This document shows, piece after piece, positions 1 through 7,064 of a stretch of 64,000 nucleotides of DNA (within the stretch, counting starts at the first letter, position 1; every line of letters starts with the position of its first letter). The position numbers were made by a program, and so were the translations under genes. Origin of the DNA: Paenibacillus glycanilyticus NBRC 16618 (GTDB lineage Bacteria; Bacillota; Bacilli; Paenibacillales; Paenibacillaceae); assembly GCF_004000805.1 (NCBI RefSeq), contig NZ_BILY01000014.1:92982-156981 (forward strand), written 5' to 3'. Below the pieces are notes generated by a model that made no database searches, had not been told where the DNA came from, and saw only the letters and a program-made list of their open reading frames with translations.

Positions 1-1
1 C

Positions 2-160
2 CCTCGAACCAGTATTTATCAAGCAAGCGAACGGGACTTCAAGCTTATCCTGGTGGAAGATTCCCTCTCGGGCGTTTATGAACAAGGAATAACCGAAATG
101 AAGAACATTGGCGTCCGGATCTATCAGACCCAACCGCTCCTTAATGAACTGCAGCAATAG
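2..160 (+). CDS. C-terminal fragment of an isochorismatase-like cysteine hydrolase
   Basis: The frame is open from the left edge and ends at TAG 158-160, giving 52 residues of a protein whose start lies outside the window. The visible part has a hydrophobic strand with an acidic end (LILVEDSLSG) followed by a helix and a second strand (IGVRIYQT). This is the usual strand-helix-strand finish of isochorismatase/nicotinamidase hydrolases. The catalytic Asp, Lys and Cys would lie upstream and cannot be checked. The family assignment rests on this pattern alone and is tentative. Confidence 0.45.
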   Translation, partial: PRTSIYQASERDFKLILVEDSLSGVYEQGITEMKNIGVRIYQTQPLLNELQQ

Positions 161-229
161 ATGCTTTATAGGACTTAAAATGGGCTGAGTTAACGTATGA
201 ATATTTATGTTAACCAATGTGGCGTTAAC

Positions 230-269
230 CGAACGTATGCGCTATAATAGATAGGCGAACATACGTTTG
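230..269 (+). promoter_or_regulatory. Two LexA/DinR (SOS) boxes flanking a -10 element
   Basis: CGAACATACGTTTG at 256-269 matches the Gram-positive LexA consensus CGAACRNRYGTTYC at 13 of 14 positions. A weaker copy, CGAACGTATGCGCT, lies at 230-243 (11 of 14). The -10 hexamer TATAAT is at 243-248, between the boxes, so bound LexA would block the promoter of the gene starting at 299. No good -35 hexamer is visible. The boxes are seen in the sequence; LexA control is inferred. Confidence 0.7.
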
Positions 270-298
270 ATTACCGCAAATCAGTCACAGGAGGTCCA

Positions 299-946
299 AT
301 GAAAGGCACGACTCATCTTACTATCGGCGTTGCGATTGGCTCAGCCGCTGCAGCTCATTATCCGTTTACTCTCGTTAACGCAGCGACTTATATTGCCGTC
401 GCCGCATTTTCCGCCTTAAGCGCCGATCTTGACGGGCCCAGTCTATTAAGCTCGAAAGCAAGCAAAATCTCCAAATGGCTGCATGGCCTTCTCCTCGGAA
501 GCGGCTGGCTGCTGACCGCCGTTACGGCGTATTTATACTTCAGCGATCATTACATAAACATCCCGCTTGGCGTTGCTTGCGCCGCTCTTCTGCTTCTCGG
601 TCTCGTCGTACGCAGCGGCACGATCCGGAATGCCTTGGTAAGCACGGTAGGCGCTGCTCTGATCTATGGCGGAATAACGATGAGCATGACCTGGTTAATC
701 GGCTTTGGCGTGTTTGTCGTTTGGGTGCCTTGGCTTAAGCATCGAGGTCTAACTCACACGGTATGGGCGGTTGTTGCATGGGGCGCCATTGCTTGGGGTC
801 TGGAGAAGCAGCTGCAGCTGGAAGGCATTATGCAGATTGCCGTCGCCGGCTACTTATCGCATTTGATTGCCGACACGTTAACGCCAAGCGGAGTGAAATG
901 GCTGTATCCGCTCGTTAAGAAATCCTTCAAGCTGCCTTTCCTATAA
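299..946 (+). CDS. YdjM-like membrane-bound metal-dependent hydrolase (DUF457)
   Basis: A 215-residue integral membrane protein with about six hydrophobic segments and conserved His/Asp motifs: H6 in the N-terminal TTHL, DLDGP at 43-47, HRGLTH at 148-153 and HLIADTLTPSG at 188-198. These match the DUF457/YdjM family of predicted membrane hydrolases, whose substrate is unknown. The ATG follows a good GGAGG site. E. coli ydjM belongs to the LexA regulon, and the two LexA boxes just upstream fit that control here. It stands alone, followed by a bidirectional terminator. Confidence 0.85.
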   Translation: MKGTTHLTIGVAIGSAAAAHYPFTLVNAATYIAVAAFSALSADLDGPSLLSSKASKISKWLHGLLLGSGWLLTAVTAYLYFSDHYINIPLGVACAALLLLGLVVRSGTIRNALVSTVGAALIYGGITMSMTWLIGFGVFVVWVPWLKHRGLTHTVWAVVAWGAIAWGLEKQLQLEGIMQIAVAGYLSHLIADTLTPSGVKWLYPLVKKSFKLPFL

Positions 947-982
947 CGATTAAGGCATGCCGCCACATGAAGAAAATGAAGA

Positions 983-1026
983 AAAGACGCTTCAAAACCA
1001 TGTGTTTACAAGGTTGAAGCGTCTTT
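983..1026. terminator. Bidirectional rho-independent terminator
   Basis: AAAGACGCTTCAA (983-995) pairs with TTGAAGCGTCTTT (1014-1026) across an 18-nt loop. Its A- and T-rich ends suit both the plus-strand gene ending at 946 and the minus-strand gene ending at 1049. Confidence 0.8.
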
Positions 1027-1048
1027 CTTTGTATCTTTATAAGAGGGA

Positions 1049-1321
1049 TTACCGAATAAACACGATATTGTCATTGCGGCAGTCGATGGTAAGATCCTTT
1101 CCATCCATATACCACGCATCATTTTCCTCCATGTAGAACGTAATGCCGTCTTCCACCGTCGATACGGCCGGATAACGGGCGGTATCCTTCATGATGCCGA
1201 ATGCGAAGGCGTCCTCTCCGCCGCCGCTGTACCGGACAAAGATCCGCACGCTGTCATTGTTCTTGAAACCCCATTCTTGTTTGAAAAGTGCCGTTGCGGC
1301 AGAAGTAACGCTCATTTTCAT
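1049..1321 (-). CDS. HesB/IscA-like protein (YneR type)
   Basis: A 90-residue protein resembling the HesB-like (A-type FeS carrier fold) YneR proteins of Bacillus. It shows an N-terminal helix ending KQEWGF, the strand RIFVRYSGGGED, a FAFGIMKD strand and a C-terminal IDCRNDNIVFI. The three Cys that bind a cluster in true IscA are not all present (one Cys, near residue 81), as in other YneR-type members, so a cluster-carrier role is doubtful. The start overlaps the stop of the upstream small gene (ATGA), which suggests translational coupling. Confidence 0.75.
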   Translation of the reverse strand: MKMSVTSAATALFKQEWGFKNNDSVRIFVRYSGGGEDAFAFGIMKDTARYPAVSTVEDGITFYMEENDAWYMDGKDLTIDCRNDNIVFIR

Positions 1322-1533
1322 CGGTTCTTCACCTCCTCTTCCCGTATTTTCACCCAGACTGTCCCGCTCCAGCTCACTTGATCGCCAACAATCAGGTTTT
1401 CCGAGGTCTTGCTTCGGGGGACATGAACGGACTTTCCTTCTACCTCAAGCCGCACCTGATCGTCCGTAATGCCTGCGACTATTCCGATACGTTCCGTTCT
1501 GCACGATTTCGGCTGTTGCTCCTGATCCGCCAC
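1318..1533 (-). CDS. Small hypothetical protein coupled to the HesB-like gene
   Basis: 71 residues with no family I recognise. The start is GTG (1531-1533), nine nt after GGGGAG. The middle alternates hydrophobic strands (RIGIVAGI, VRLEVEGKSVHV, IVGDQVSWSG, VWVKI), which looks like a small beta-barrel of OB or SH3 type. The C-terminus is charged. The stop overlaps the next start by ATGA, so the two proteins are probably made together. Confidence 0.6.
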   Translation of the reverse strand: MADQEQQPKSCRTERIGIVAGITDDQVRLEVEGKSVHVPRSKTSENLIVGDQVSWSGTVWVKIREEEVKNR

Positions 1534-1553
1534 GGCTTCCCGCTCCCCGCCTG

Positions 1554-2276
1554 CTACAATTGATGAATGGTGACTTCGCTTCGAATGAGAAAACGGGCAT
1601 TTGTGCCAGTCTGGCTGATTCCTTTTGAAATATAAATCATGCCGTTCTCCATCCGATGCATCCCTTTATAGATTCCTGCCGCAGGCAATGCGCCTTTTTT
1701 CAAATACTTGAACAGGAACGGCAGATGAAACTGCATCCCGTGAAAATGCCCCGCCATCAGGTACGCGAACGAGTCCTTGATATGCAAAACAACATTGGGA
1801 TCATGCGTCAGTACGATGGATGGTTTGCTCGAATCCGCCTTAGCGAACGCGTGTTCGGGATCGCTTTTCTTGCTGGTCCAATCATCGATGCCGATAAATT
1901 GATAGTGCCCTTGATCCAGAACTTCGTTGTGCAGCAGACGAACTCCGGCGCCTTCCAGTATCTTCGTCAATTGCTTCAGGGCATCGGGAGGAAGATGATG
2001 ATCATGATTCCCGTAAACCGCCAGGATAGGCACGCCTGCCGATGCCAGCTCTTTTATGTAACGCTGCATTTTGTGAAGATACGGGGCAAGCTCCGTGAAA
2101 TCTCCCGTTATCACAATATACGAGGGCCTCTCCGTCTTTATTAACCGGGTTAGCCGGCTAGCCGGAATACGAATATGCTCGATATGAATATCGCTGATTT
2201 GGAGAACTTTTATACCTGCTCCCGTCTTATAATGGACTCTCTCGACCTTCAGCCATTGCGTAGGGAGAATAAACAA
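1554..2276 (-). CDS. YkuE-like metallophosphoesterase, probably membrane-anchored
   Basis: A calcineurin-like phosphoesterase with the standard metal-binding motifs: DIH at 29-31, GD at 58-59, GNHD at 89-92, THD near 157 and GHFHG near 176. It probably hydrolyses a phosphoester at the outer membrane surface, as YkuE-type enzymes are thought to do on envelope substrates. The first usual start codon is TTG at 2274-2276, but the frame stays open up to about 2351. That stretch encodes a typical transmembrane helix (IIVYILIGLVALIALIYG) directly behind an AGGGGAGG site with no ATG, GTG or TTG. The true start may be ATA (2328-2330) or ATC (2325-2327). It follows another phosphoesterase gene on the same strand. 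Confidence 0.85.
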   Translation of the reverse strand: MFILPTQWLKVERVHYKTGAGIKVLQISDIHIEHIRIPASRLTRLIKTERPSYIVITGDFTELAPYLHKMQRYIKELASAGVPILAVYGNHDHHLPPDALKQLTKILEGAGVRLLHNEVLDQGHYQFIGIDDWTSKKSDPEHAFAKADSSKPSIVLTHDPNVVLHIKDSFAYLMAGHFHGMQFHLPFLFKYLKKGALPAAGIYKGMHRMENGMIYISKGISQTGTNARFLIRSEVTIHQL

Positions 2277-2351
2277 ACCGTAGATCAGCGCAATTAGGGC
2301 TACCAGCCCGATTAGGATATAGACGATTATACCAGCCTCCCCTGCAGCTCT

Positions 2352-2858
2352 TCACACCTTATTATCATAAAAAATATGCCTGGCCTTCAGTTCGCCCTCC
2401 GTAATGCTCATTATGCCGAACGAGTATTGGGGCTGCTTGCGCTTAGCCGTCGCCGAACCGGGATTAAACAGCAGGATTCCGTTCTGTTCCTTTAGAAATG
2501 GAACATGGGAGTGGCCAAATACGATCGCATCGACCTGTCCCGCTTCAAAAGACAAGGCCGCATTCTGTTCCGCCTTCTTGCTGGAGTATGGAAGATGGCC
2601 GTGCACAAGGCCAATCCGTTTCCCTCCGGCTTTGACGATTTTCTTAAAGCCCAGCTTCTTGACGATCGTTTCCCCGTCATTGTTGCCGGCAACGCCTTTT
2701 ACCGGCGCAAACCTAGACAACTCCCGGTATACGTCGGAGCTGGTCCAGTCGCCCGCATGGAGAATCAGATCAGCGTTCGCAAGCTCGGAAAGAAGCCTTG
2801 GCGGAAGAGCCTTCGCCATACGCGGCATATGGGTATCCGAGACGACGACAATTTTCAT
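2352..2858 (-). CDS. YfcE/YsnB-type metallophosphoesterase
   Basis: 168 residues of the MJ0936/YfcE phosphodiesterase family. Motifs in order are DTH (8-10), HAGDW, GNND (the GNHD motif with Asn for His, as in several members), LVHGH and FGHSHVP, which together bind two metals. The ATG at 2856-2858 is preferred over the GTG at 2868-2870, because the GTG lies within the AAAGGAGTG binding site. B. subtilis YsnB lies beside rdgB, but no rdgB is seen here. The physiological substrate is unknown. Confidence 0.85.
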   Translation of the reverse strand: MKIVVVSDTHMPRMAKALPPRLLSELANADLILHAGDWTSSDVYRELSRFAPVKGVAGNNDGETIVKKLGFKKIVKAGGKRIGLVHGHLPYSSKKAEQNAALSFEAGQVDAIVFGHSHVPFLKEQNGILLFNPGSATAKRKQPQYSFGIMSITEGELKARHIFYDNKV

Positions 2859-2898
2859 AGCAAGCAACACTCCTTTTGCCTTCCGGATTTCGTGTCAA

Positions 2899-3267
2899 TC
2901 AGGCATAATGCTGCACATGCTGGAGCGTCTGAATAAAGATTTCCTTCACATGATCATCGTCAAGCGAATAATAGACCGTCTTGCCTGCCTTCCGACGTTT
3001 GACAATCCTGACATTGCGCAAATACCGCAGCTGATGGGAGATAGCCGACTGCGCCATGTCGAGCACCTGGCATAAATCATGTACGCAAAGCTCCCGGTCC
3101 AGCAGCGCGTAAATCATTTTTACCCGGGTTGGGTCGCCAAGCGCCTTGAACATTTCCGCCAAATCTATGGCGGTTGGCTCTTCCATCCTCGCATTTGCCA
3201 GATTATCGCTATGAAGCTCCGTGCCATGGCACGTATCGTCACATTGATCATCGATCAATTTTTCCAT
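2899..3267 (-). CDS. ArsR/SmtB-family metal-sensing repressor
   Basis: A 122-residue winged-helix repressor. The recognition region is ELCVHDLCQVLDMAQSAISH (59-78). The last helix carries D104, H106, H117 and H120, the alpha5 site that binds Zn(II) or Co(II) in SmtB and CzrA. The N-terminal tail also has C9, C13 and H14, and helix 3 has C61-V-H63, close to the Cys-based site of CadC. The ATG at 3265-3267 follows AAGGTGGTG; the GTG 12 nt upstream is part of that site. No metal exporter is adjacent, so the target is elsewhere or the gene mainly represses itself. Confidence 0.9.
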   Translation of the reverse strand: MEKLIDDQCDDTCHGTELHSDNLANARMEEPTAIDLAEMFKALGDPTRVKMIYALLDRELCVHDLCQVLDMAQSAISHQLRYLRNVRIVKRRKAGKTVYYSLDDDHVKEIFIQTLQHVQHYA

Positions 3268-3281
3268 TACGAGCACCACCT

Positions 3282-3302
3282 TATGTACATACCGACATTA
3301 TA
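3282..3302 (-). promoter_or_regulatory. -10 element and palindromic operator candidate of the ArsR gene
   Basis: On the minus strand TATAAT (3297-3302) is followed by the perfect 10-bp palindrome TATGTACATA (3282-3291), which would cover the transcription start. SmtB-type repressors bind A/T-rich inverted repeats near the -10, so autoregulation is plausible. No clear -35 was found. Confidence 0.5.
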
Positions 3303-3306
3303 GCAG

Positions 3307-3338
3307 AAAAAGAAGAAGCTCCTCTATAGAAGGAGCTT
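3307..3338 (-). terminator. Terminator of the ThuA/VOC unit
   Basis: AAGCTCCT (3316-3323) pairs with AGGAGCTT (3331-3338), followed on the minus strand by a T-rich run (complement of 3307-3315). It lies 19 nt past the stop of the ThuA-like gene. Confidence 0.75.
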
Positions 3339-3356
3339 AATCGGGAATCTGCGGTT

Positions 3357-4028
3357 TTATGCCCGTGCGCACCAGCGGATGCAGGCTTCGACCAATTGTT
3401 TCATCTCGGTCAGGATAAGAGTGTGAAGATTATGGGCAGGGGTGAGGCAGCATACCCGTCCTTTGCCGTACGGATGCGACCAGCCGCCGATGGATTCTCC
3501 ATCCTCCGAGTAGGTGCGCATAAATACATTGGTGTTAGCTTCGTCGCAAGAAACGAAATAGTGCTCTTCCATCGATTCAAAGCCAAGCGCCGGGTTTACG
3601 GCAAAATGGTTCGTTGAATCCGAGGAATGGCTCGCCACAGGTTCAAAGCGAACCAGCTTCTGCTCGGGATGGTACTTGAAATATCCGCGCGTCATCGAGA
3701 TATACGCACCGTCCTCCGGGTAGGAGGCAAGCCCGGAATGCCAGGAGAACCAGCCGCCGCCTTCATAGACGTATTGAAGCATCGCCTGCTCCGTCTCGGA
3801 ATCCAGCCAATGCGCGGGATTCTCGTCGGCCGGATTGATCTTGTCGTCCTTGAAGAGGATCACTGCGTCCGGCTTATCCAGAAGCGCTTTCGCTAGATGG
3901 TCGGCCGTCGTATAAGCAAGGCTGACGTTACCGCTCGCGAGCCAGGATGCGAGGCTTTCCTCAAGCCCTTCTTGGATGGCCGACTCCGGGTGATAGTAAT
4001 CCCCGACTACCGCTAATAGTCTATGCAT
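3357..4028 (-). CDS. ThuA-like domain protein
   Basis: A 223-residue cytoplasmic protein with the ThuA fold, related to class I glutamine amidotransferases: an N-terminal Rossmann strand LLAVVGDYYHP, the YVYEGGGWFSWHSG turn, and a late GKGRVCCLTPAHN segment. ThuA is linked to trehalose utilisation in rhizobia, but the biochemical role of most family members is unknown. It is read 19 nt downstream of the VOC gene in the same direction, so they are probably co-transcribed. The cre-like site upstream of the pair would fit a sugar-related role (inference). Confidence 0.8.
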   Translation of the reverse strand: MHRLLAVVGDYYHPESAIQEGLEESLASWLASGNVSLAYTTADHLAKALLDKPDAVILFKDDKINPADENPAHWLDSETEQAMLQYVYEGGGWFSWHSGLASYPEDGAYISMTRGYFKYHPEQKLVRFEPVASHSSDSTNHFAVNPALGFESMEEHYFVSCDEANTNVFMRTYSEDGESIGGWSHPYGKGRVCCLTPAHNLHTLILTEMKQLVEACIRWCARA

Positions 4029-4047
4029 GATGATGCCCTCCCCGCCG

Positions 4048-4503
4048 TTATTTATCGTTCTCCAACAGTTCGATTAATACCTTAAGCTGCGGAGCGGAAT
4101 CGAAATACGCATAACGTCCGCCGGTATATTCGCCCTTCTGCTGCAGCTTCATGCCTTTACTTTCCATGATGGCGATTTTCTCTTTCATGCCTTCCACCAC
4201 AAACGCGATATGATGCGGTCCTTCCCCATGCTCCTCCAGATGATTCCGCCAGGTGCTTGGGTGCAAGTCCGGTTCAATCAGCTCGAGTTGAAGGGAATCC
4301 ATATCGAAAAAAGCCAGCTTGGCGCGTGCCTCTGAAGGCTCGCCTTGAAACTCGGTTTGCGCTTTGTCCGGGGTATCGGTCCAGTTCCACCCCGGTTTTT
4401 CTACGCCGAAGAAGTTCGCGTACGCTTCACTTACGGCCTCGATATCATGCACGAGAATTCCGATTTGGGTAATCATTTTGGTTCCGATTGCCGATTGACT
4501 CAT
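4048..4503 (-). CDS. VOC-family protein, methylmalonyl-CoA epimerase-like
   Basis: A 151-residue vicinal-oxygen-chelate protein with two beta-alpha-beta-beta-beta modules. Expected metal-ligand positions are Q13 (usually His in the epimerases), E74 in LQLELIEP, H98 in PHHIAF and E145 in IELLE. Replacement of the first His by Gln suggests altered chemistry, so epimerase activity should not be assumed. The ATG follows AAAGGGG. It heads the probable two-gene unit with the ThuA-like gene. Confidence 0.8.
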   Translation of the reverse strand: MSQSAIGTKMITQIGILVHDIEAVSEAYANFFGVEKPGWNWTDTPDKAQTEFQGEPSEARAKLAFFDMDSLQLELIEPDLHPSTWRNHLEEHGEGPHHIAFVVEGMKEKIAIMESKGMKLQQKGEYTGGRYAYFDSAPQLKVLIELLENDK

Positions 4504-4554
4504 TATAATACCCCTTTCTTTCCGGTCGCTGTAATGGGCAGGAGTTGAGGAAAC

Positions 4555-4568
4555 AGAAAACGTTTTCT
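4555..4568. promoter_or_regulatory. cre-like 14-bp palindrome (candidate CcpA site)
   Basis: AGAAAACGTTTTCT is a perfect palindrome matching the catabolite-response consensus TGWAANCGNTNWCA at all positions except the first and last. It lies about 52 nt upstream of the VOC start. A small hairpin (CTCCC 4567-4571 with GGGAG 4578-4582) overlaps its edge and may help end transcription from the adenosine deaminase gene. Confidence 0.45.
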
Positions 4569-4627
4569 CCCTGTATTGGGAGGTTCGCCATTCTCTCTAT
4601 GATCCCTGCCGATAGGCGCAAAAAAGA

Positions 4628-5671
4628 TTAGAGGGTATAGCCAAGCTTTTGCAAGGCGCTGCGAACGGCCGCTTTAAGCTCTTCCTTTTCCTCGCCTTGA
4701 AGGAAGGCTGCTTCAGCGCTATTAACGGTCAGCTGTGCAAGCTCTTCAAGCGTAAAGCCGCAATGCTCCGCGAGCATCTCGAATTCGAGATTCATGGTAG
4801 TGCCGGACACTGTCATGTTATCCGTATTCACCGTAACCAGAATCCCCTCGTCCAGGAAGCTGCGGATCGGATAATCCTCCCAGCCCGGTACCGCTTTGGT
4901 CTGAATATTGCTGACCGGACACATTTCGAGCGGAGTTCGGGTTGTTCTAACCAATTCGATGACCGACGGATCCTCGGTAATGCGAACGCCATGGCCAATC
5001 CGGCTGGCACCTAACCTCGTAATGGATTCTCTCACGTTAGCCGCGCCACCCGCTTCGCCGGCATGAATCGTTATTGGCAGCTCGTAGCGGCTGGCCAGCT
5101 CAAACGCTTCTTGATGGAGAGCGGGCGGGAATCCCGCTTCGTCGCCGGCAAGATCGACGGCAACCACGCCTTTTCCGTAATACTCCCGGGCCGCTTCGAT
5201 AACCTCCAGGTTTCTTTCTACCGAATCATGACGCATGCAGATAACGATAACTCTAGCTTTGACCCCAAACATTTGTTCGCCCTTCTGCAATCCGGCAATC
5301 GTATGCAGAATCGCTTCGCCTGCAGACAGGCCTTCAAGCGTATGAAGTAAAGGCGCGAAGCGTACTTCGATATAAAGGCAGCCGGAAGCGGCCGCCTGCT
5401 CGACCACCTCTTCCGCGATACGTTCAAGCGATTCGGCCGTCTGCATAAAGGGCAGCACAAAACGGAACTTGCTCAGATATTCAACCAGGCTGGTACAGGT
5501 CTCGTCAATTTGCATCCATGGCGTCAGATCGCCTTCCGCCCCTTCCGGAAGCGGCTTTCCTTGTTCCTTCGCGAGCTCGCGGATGGTATCCGGCTTCACG
5601 CTGCCGTCCAAATGCACATGCAGATCGATCTTGGGGAGCTCTTTTATTTGTTCTAGTAGTTGTTCATTCAT
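4628..5671 (-). CDS. add: Adenosine deaminase
   Basis: 347 residues. It deaminates adenosine and deoxyadenosine to inosine forms in the cytoplasm. Metal and catalytic motifs are present: DLHVHLDGS (16-24; H18 and H20), TIHAGEAGG with the catalytic Glu, RIGHGVR, and NTDN near residue 283 (Asp metal ligand followed by Asn, as in a common bacterial subfamily). It is the last gene of the leftward purine cluster, 151 nt after pucG. That gap shows no riboswitch or clear terminator. Its product would feed hypoxanthine production for xanthine dehydrogenase, but the nucleoside phosphorylase needed in between is not in the window. Confidence 0.93.
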   Translation of the reverse strand: MNEQLLEQIKELPKIDLHVHLDGSVKPDTIRELAKEQGKPLPEGAEGDLTPWMQIDETCTSLVEYLSKFRFVLPFMQTAESLERIAEEVVEQAAASGCLYIEVRFAPLLHTLEGLSAGEAILHTIAGLQKGEQMFGVKARVIVICMRHDSVERNLEVIEAAREYYGKGVVAVDLAGDEAGFPPALHQEAFELASRYELPITIHAGEAGGAANVRESITRLGASRIGHGVRITEDPSVIELVRTTRTPLEMCPVSNIQTKAVPGWEDYPIRSFLDEGILVTVNTDNMTVSGTTMNLEFEMLAEHCGFTLEELAQLTVNSAEAAFLQGEEKEELKAAVRSALQKLGYTL

Positions 5672-5822
5672 GATGGGATGTACACCTTCCTTCCGTGACG
5701 ATTATGGATATCGGTAAGCGAAAACGGCATCTCCCTTCCTGCGGCAAGCAAAAAGGTGGACACCGTTTCTCAACATATACACATCGTTCAGCTGTCGAAA
5801 CTTATGTTGTTCCGTCATTTTA

Positions 5823-7064
5823 CTATGTTTGATCGTAAACATCCAGCGCCGCCTGCAAGCCCGCTCCGGCATGAAGCTTCGCCCCGTGGCGAATCAAAAC
5901 GGCCTCTAGCGCGCCTAGCAATTGAAGGACATTTTGCTGGCGGCAGCTATAGCCCATCGTGCCAATCCGCCATATCTTCCCCTTCAAGCTGCCAAAGGAG
6001 CTGGCGATTTCGATGCCAAAGGCGTTCAGCAGCATGCCGCGTACGGATTCGCCGTCGATACCGCTTGGAATCGCAATGCAGGTCACAACCGGCAGCTTGC
6101 AGGACGGATCGCCGTACATAACAAGCCCCATTGCTTCCAAGCCGGCTATAAGAGCGGATTCGTTCAACCGGTGGCGGGCGAAGCGCTCCTCGAGACCCTC
6201 CTCCAGCACCAGACGCAGACCTTCGCGGAGCGCGTACAGCATCGAGGTCATCTCGGTATGATGATTAAGCCGGGCCGGGCTCCAGTAATCCTGCAGCTGG
6301 GCGAGATCGAAATAGTTGCTTTGAATGACGGGACGGCGTGCAGACGCGTTCTCGAGGTTGGGTTCGTGCGCTGCGCGCAGCCCTCGTTCAATAGACTTGC
6401 GGGCGTTAATCTTGGCCGCCGCGATGTCATTGTACGTGATCGGTGCCATTCCGGAAGGCACGGAGAGGCATTTTTGCGTTCCGCCGATAACCGCGTCGAT
6501 AAACCATTCATCCGTATTCACCGGAACGCCGCCGATCGTTGCAACCGCGTCAACCACAAAGAGAATGCCAAGTTCGCGGCATGCCTTGCCAATCTCGGCA
6601 AGCGGCTGCATCCGTCCTGTCGACGTTTCCCCGTGAACCATCAGCACAAGCGCCGGCTTCTCCCGGTGAATGGCGTTGATCACGTCCCCGGGATCAAACA
6701 CGGTTCCCCATTCCGCCTCGATAATAGCGACTTCGGCGCCAACCCGCTCCGCAATTTCGTACAGAAGATTGCCGAACCGGCCGTAGATTGGAATAAGTAC
6801 CTTATCTCCCGGCTCGATCAGACTGGTAAGTACCGCTTCTATCCCGGAGCGGGAGGTTCCGTCTACCGGAAACGCCCAATGATTCGTTGTACGGAACAAG
6901 GAGCGGAGCATCTCCATCGTATCGTTCATGTAAGACGTAAATTCTGGATCGAATTGACCCAGAATCGGATAAGAGAGCGCCCTGAGCACTCGTGGATCGA
7001 CTTCCACCGGACCGGGGGTCATAATCGTCCGTTGCGATGGGGCTAATTCGGCGTATCGTTTCAT
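5823..7064 (-). CDS. pucG: (S)-ureidoglycine-glyoxylate aminotransferase
   Basis: A 413-residue fold-type I PLP enzyme closely resembling B. subtilis PucG. It transfers the amino group of ureidoglycine to glyoxylate, giving oxalurate and glycine, late in allantoin breakdown. The PLP lysine is K198 in GGTQKCLSVPSG, with the cofactor Asp in VVDAVAT (D172). The N-terminal MTPGPVEVDPRV is typical of the AGT family. Its start overlaps the stop of the allantoate amidohydrolase gene by ATGA. The context separates it from serine-pyruvate or alanine-glyoxylate aminotransferases of similar sequence. Confidence 0.92.
   Translation of the reverse strand: MKRYAELAPSQRTIMTPGPVEVDPRVLRALSYPILGQFDPEFTSYMNDTMEMLRSLFRTTNHWAFPVDGTSRSGIEAVLTSLIEPGDKVLIPIYGRFGNLLYEIAERVGAEVAIIEAEWGTVFDPGDVINAIHREKPALVLMVHGETSTGRMQPLAEIGKACRELGILFVVDAVATIGGVPVNTDEWFIDAVIGGTQKCLSVPSGMAPITYNDIAAAKINARKSIERGLRAAHEPNLENASARRPVIQSNYFDLAQLQDYWSPARLNHHTEMTSMLYALREGLRLVLEEGLEERFARHRLNESALIAGLEAMGLVMYGDPSCKLPVVTCIAIPSGIDGESVRGMLLNAFGIEIASSFGSLKGKIWRIGTMGYSCRQQNVLQLLGALEAVLIRHGAKLHAGAGLQAALDVYDQT

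Noticed and set aside
5672..5822. Purine riboswitch upstream of adenosine deaminase
   Set aside because: The conserved loop sequences and three-stem layout of the purine aptamer are not found in this gap.
5922..7046. Long plus-strand open frame of 374 codons
   Set aside because: It lies fully opposite pucG, which has all catalytic motifs. The product resembles no family and no ribosome binding site is present.
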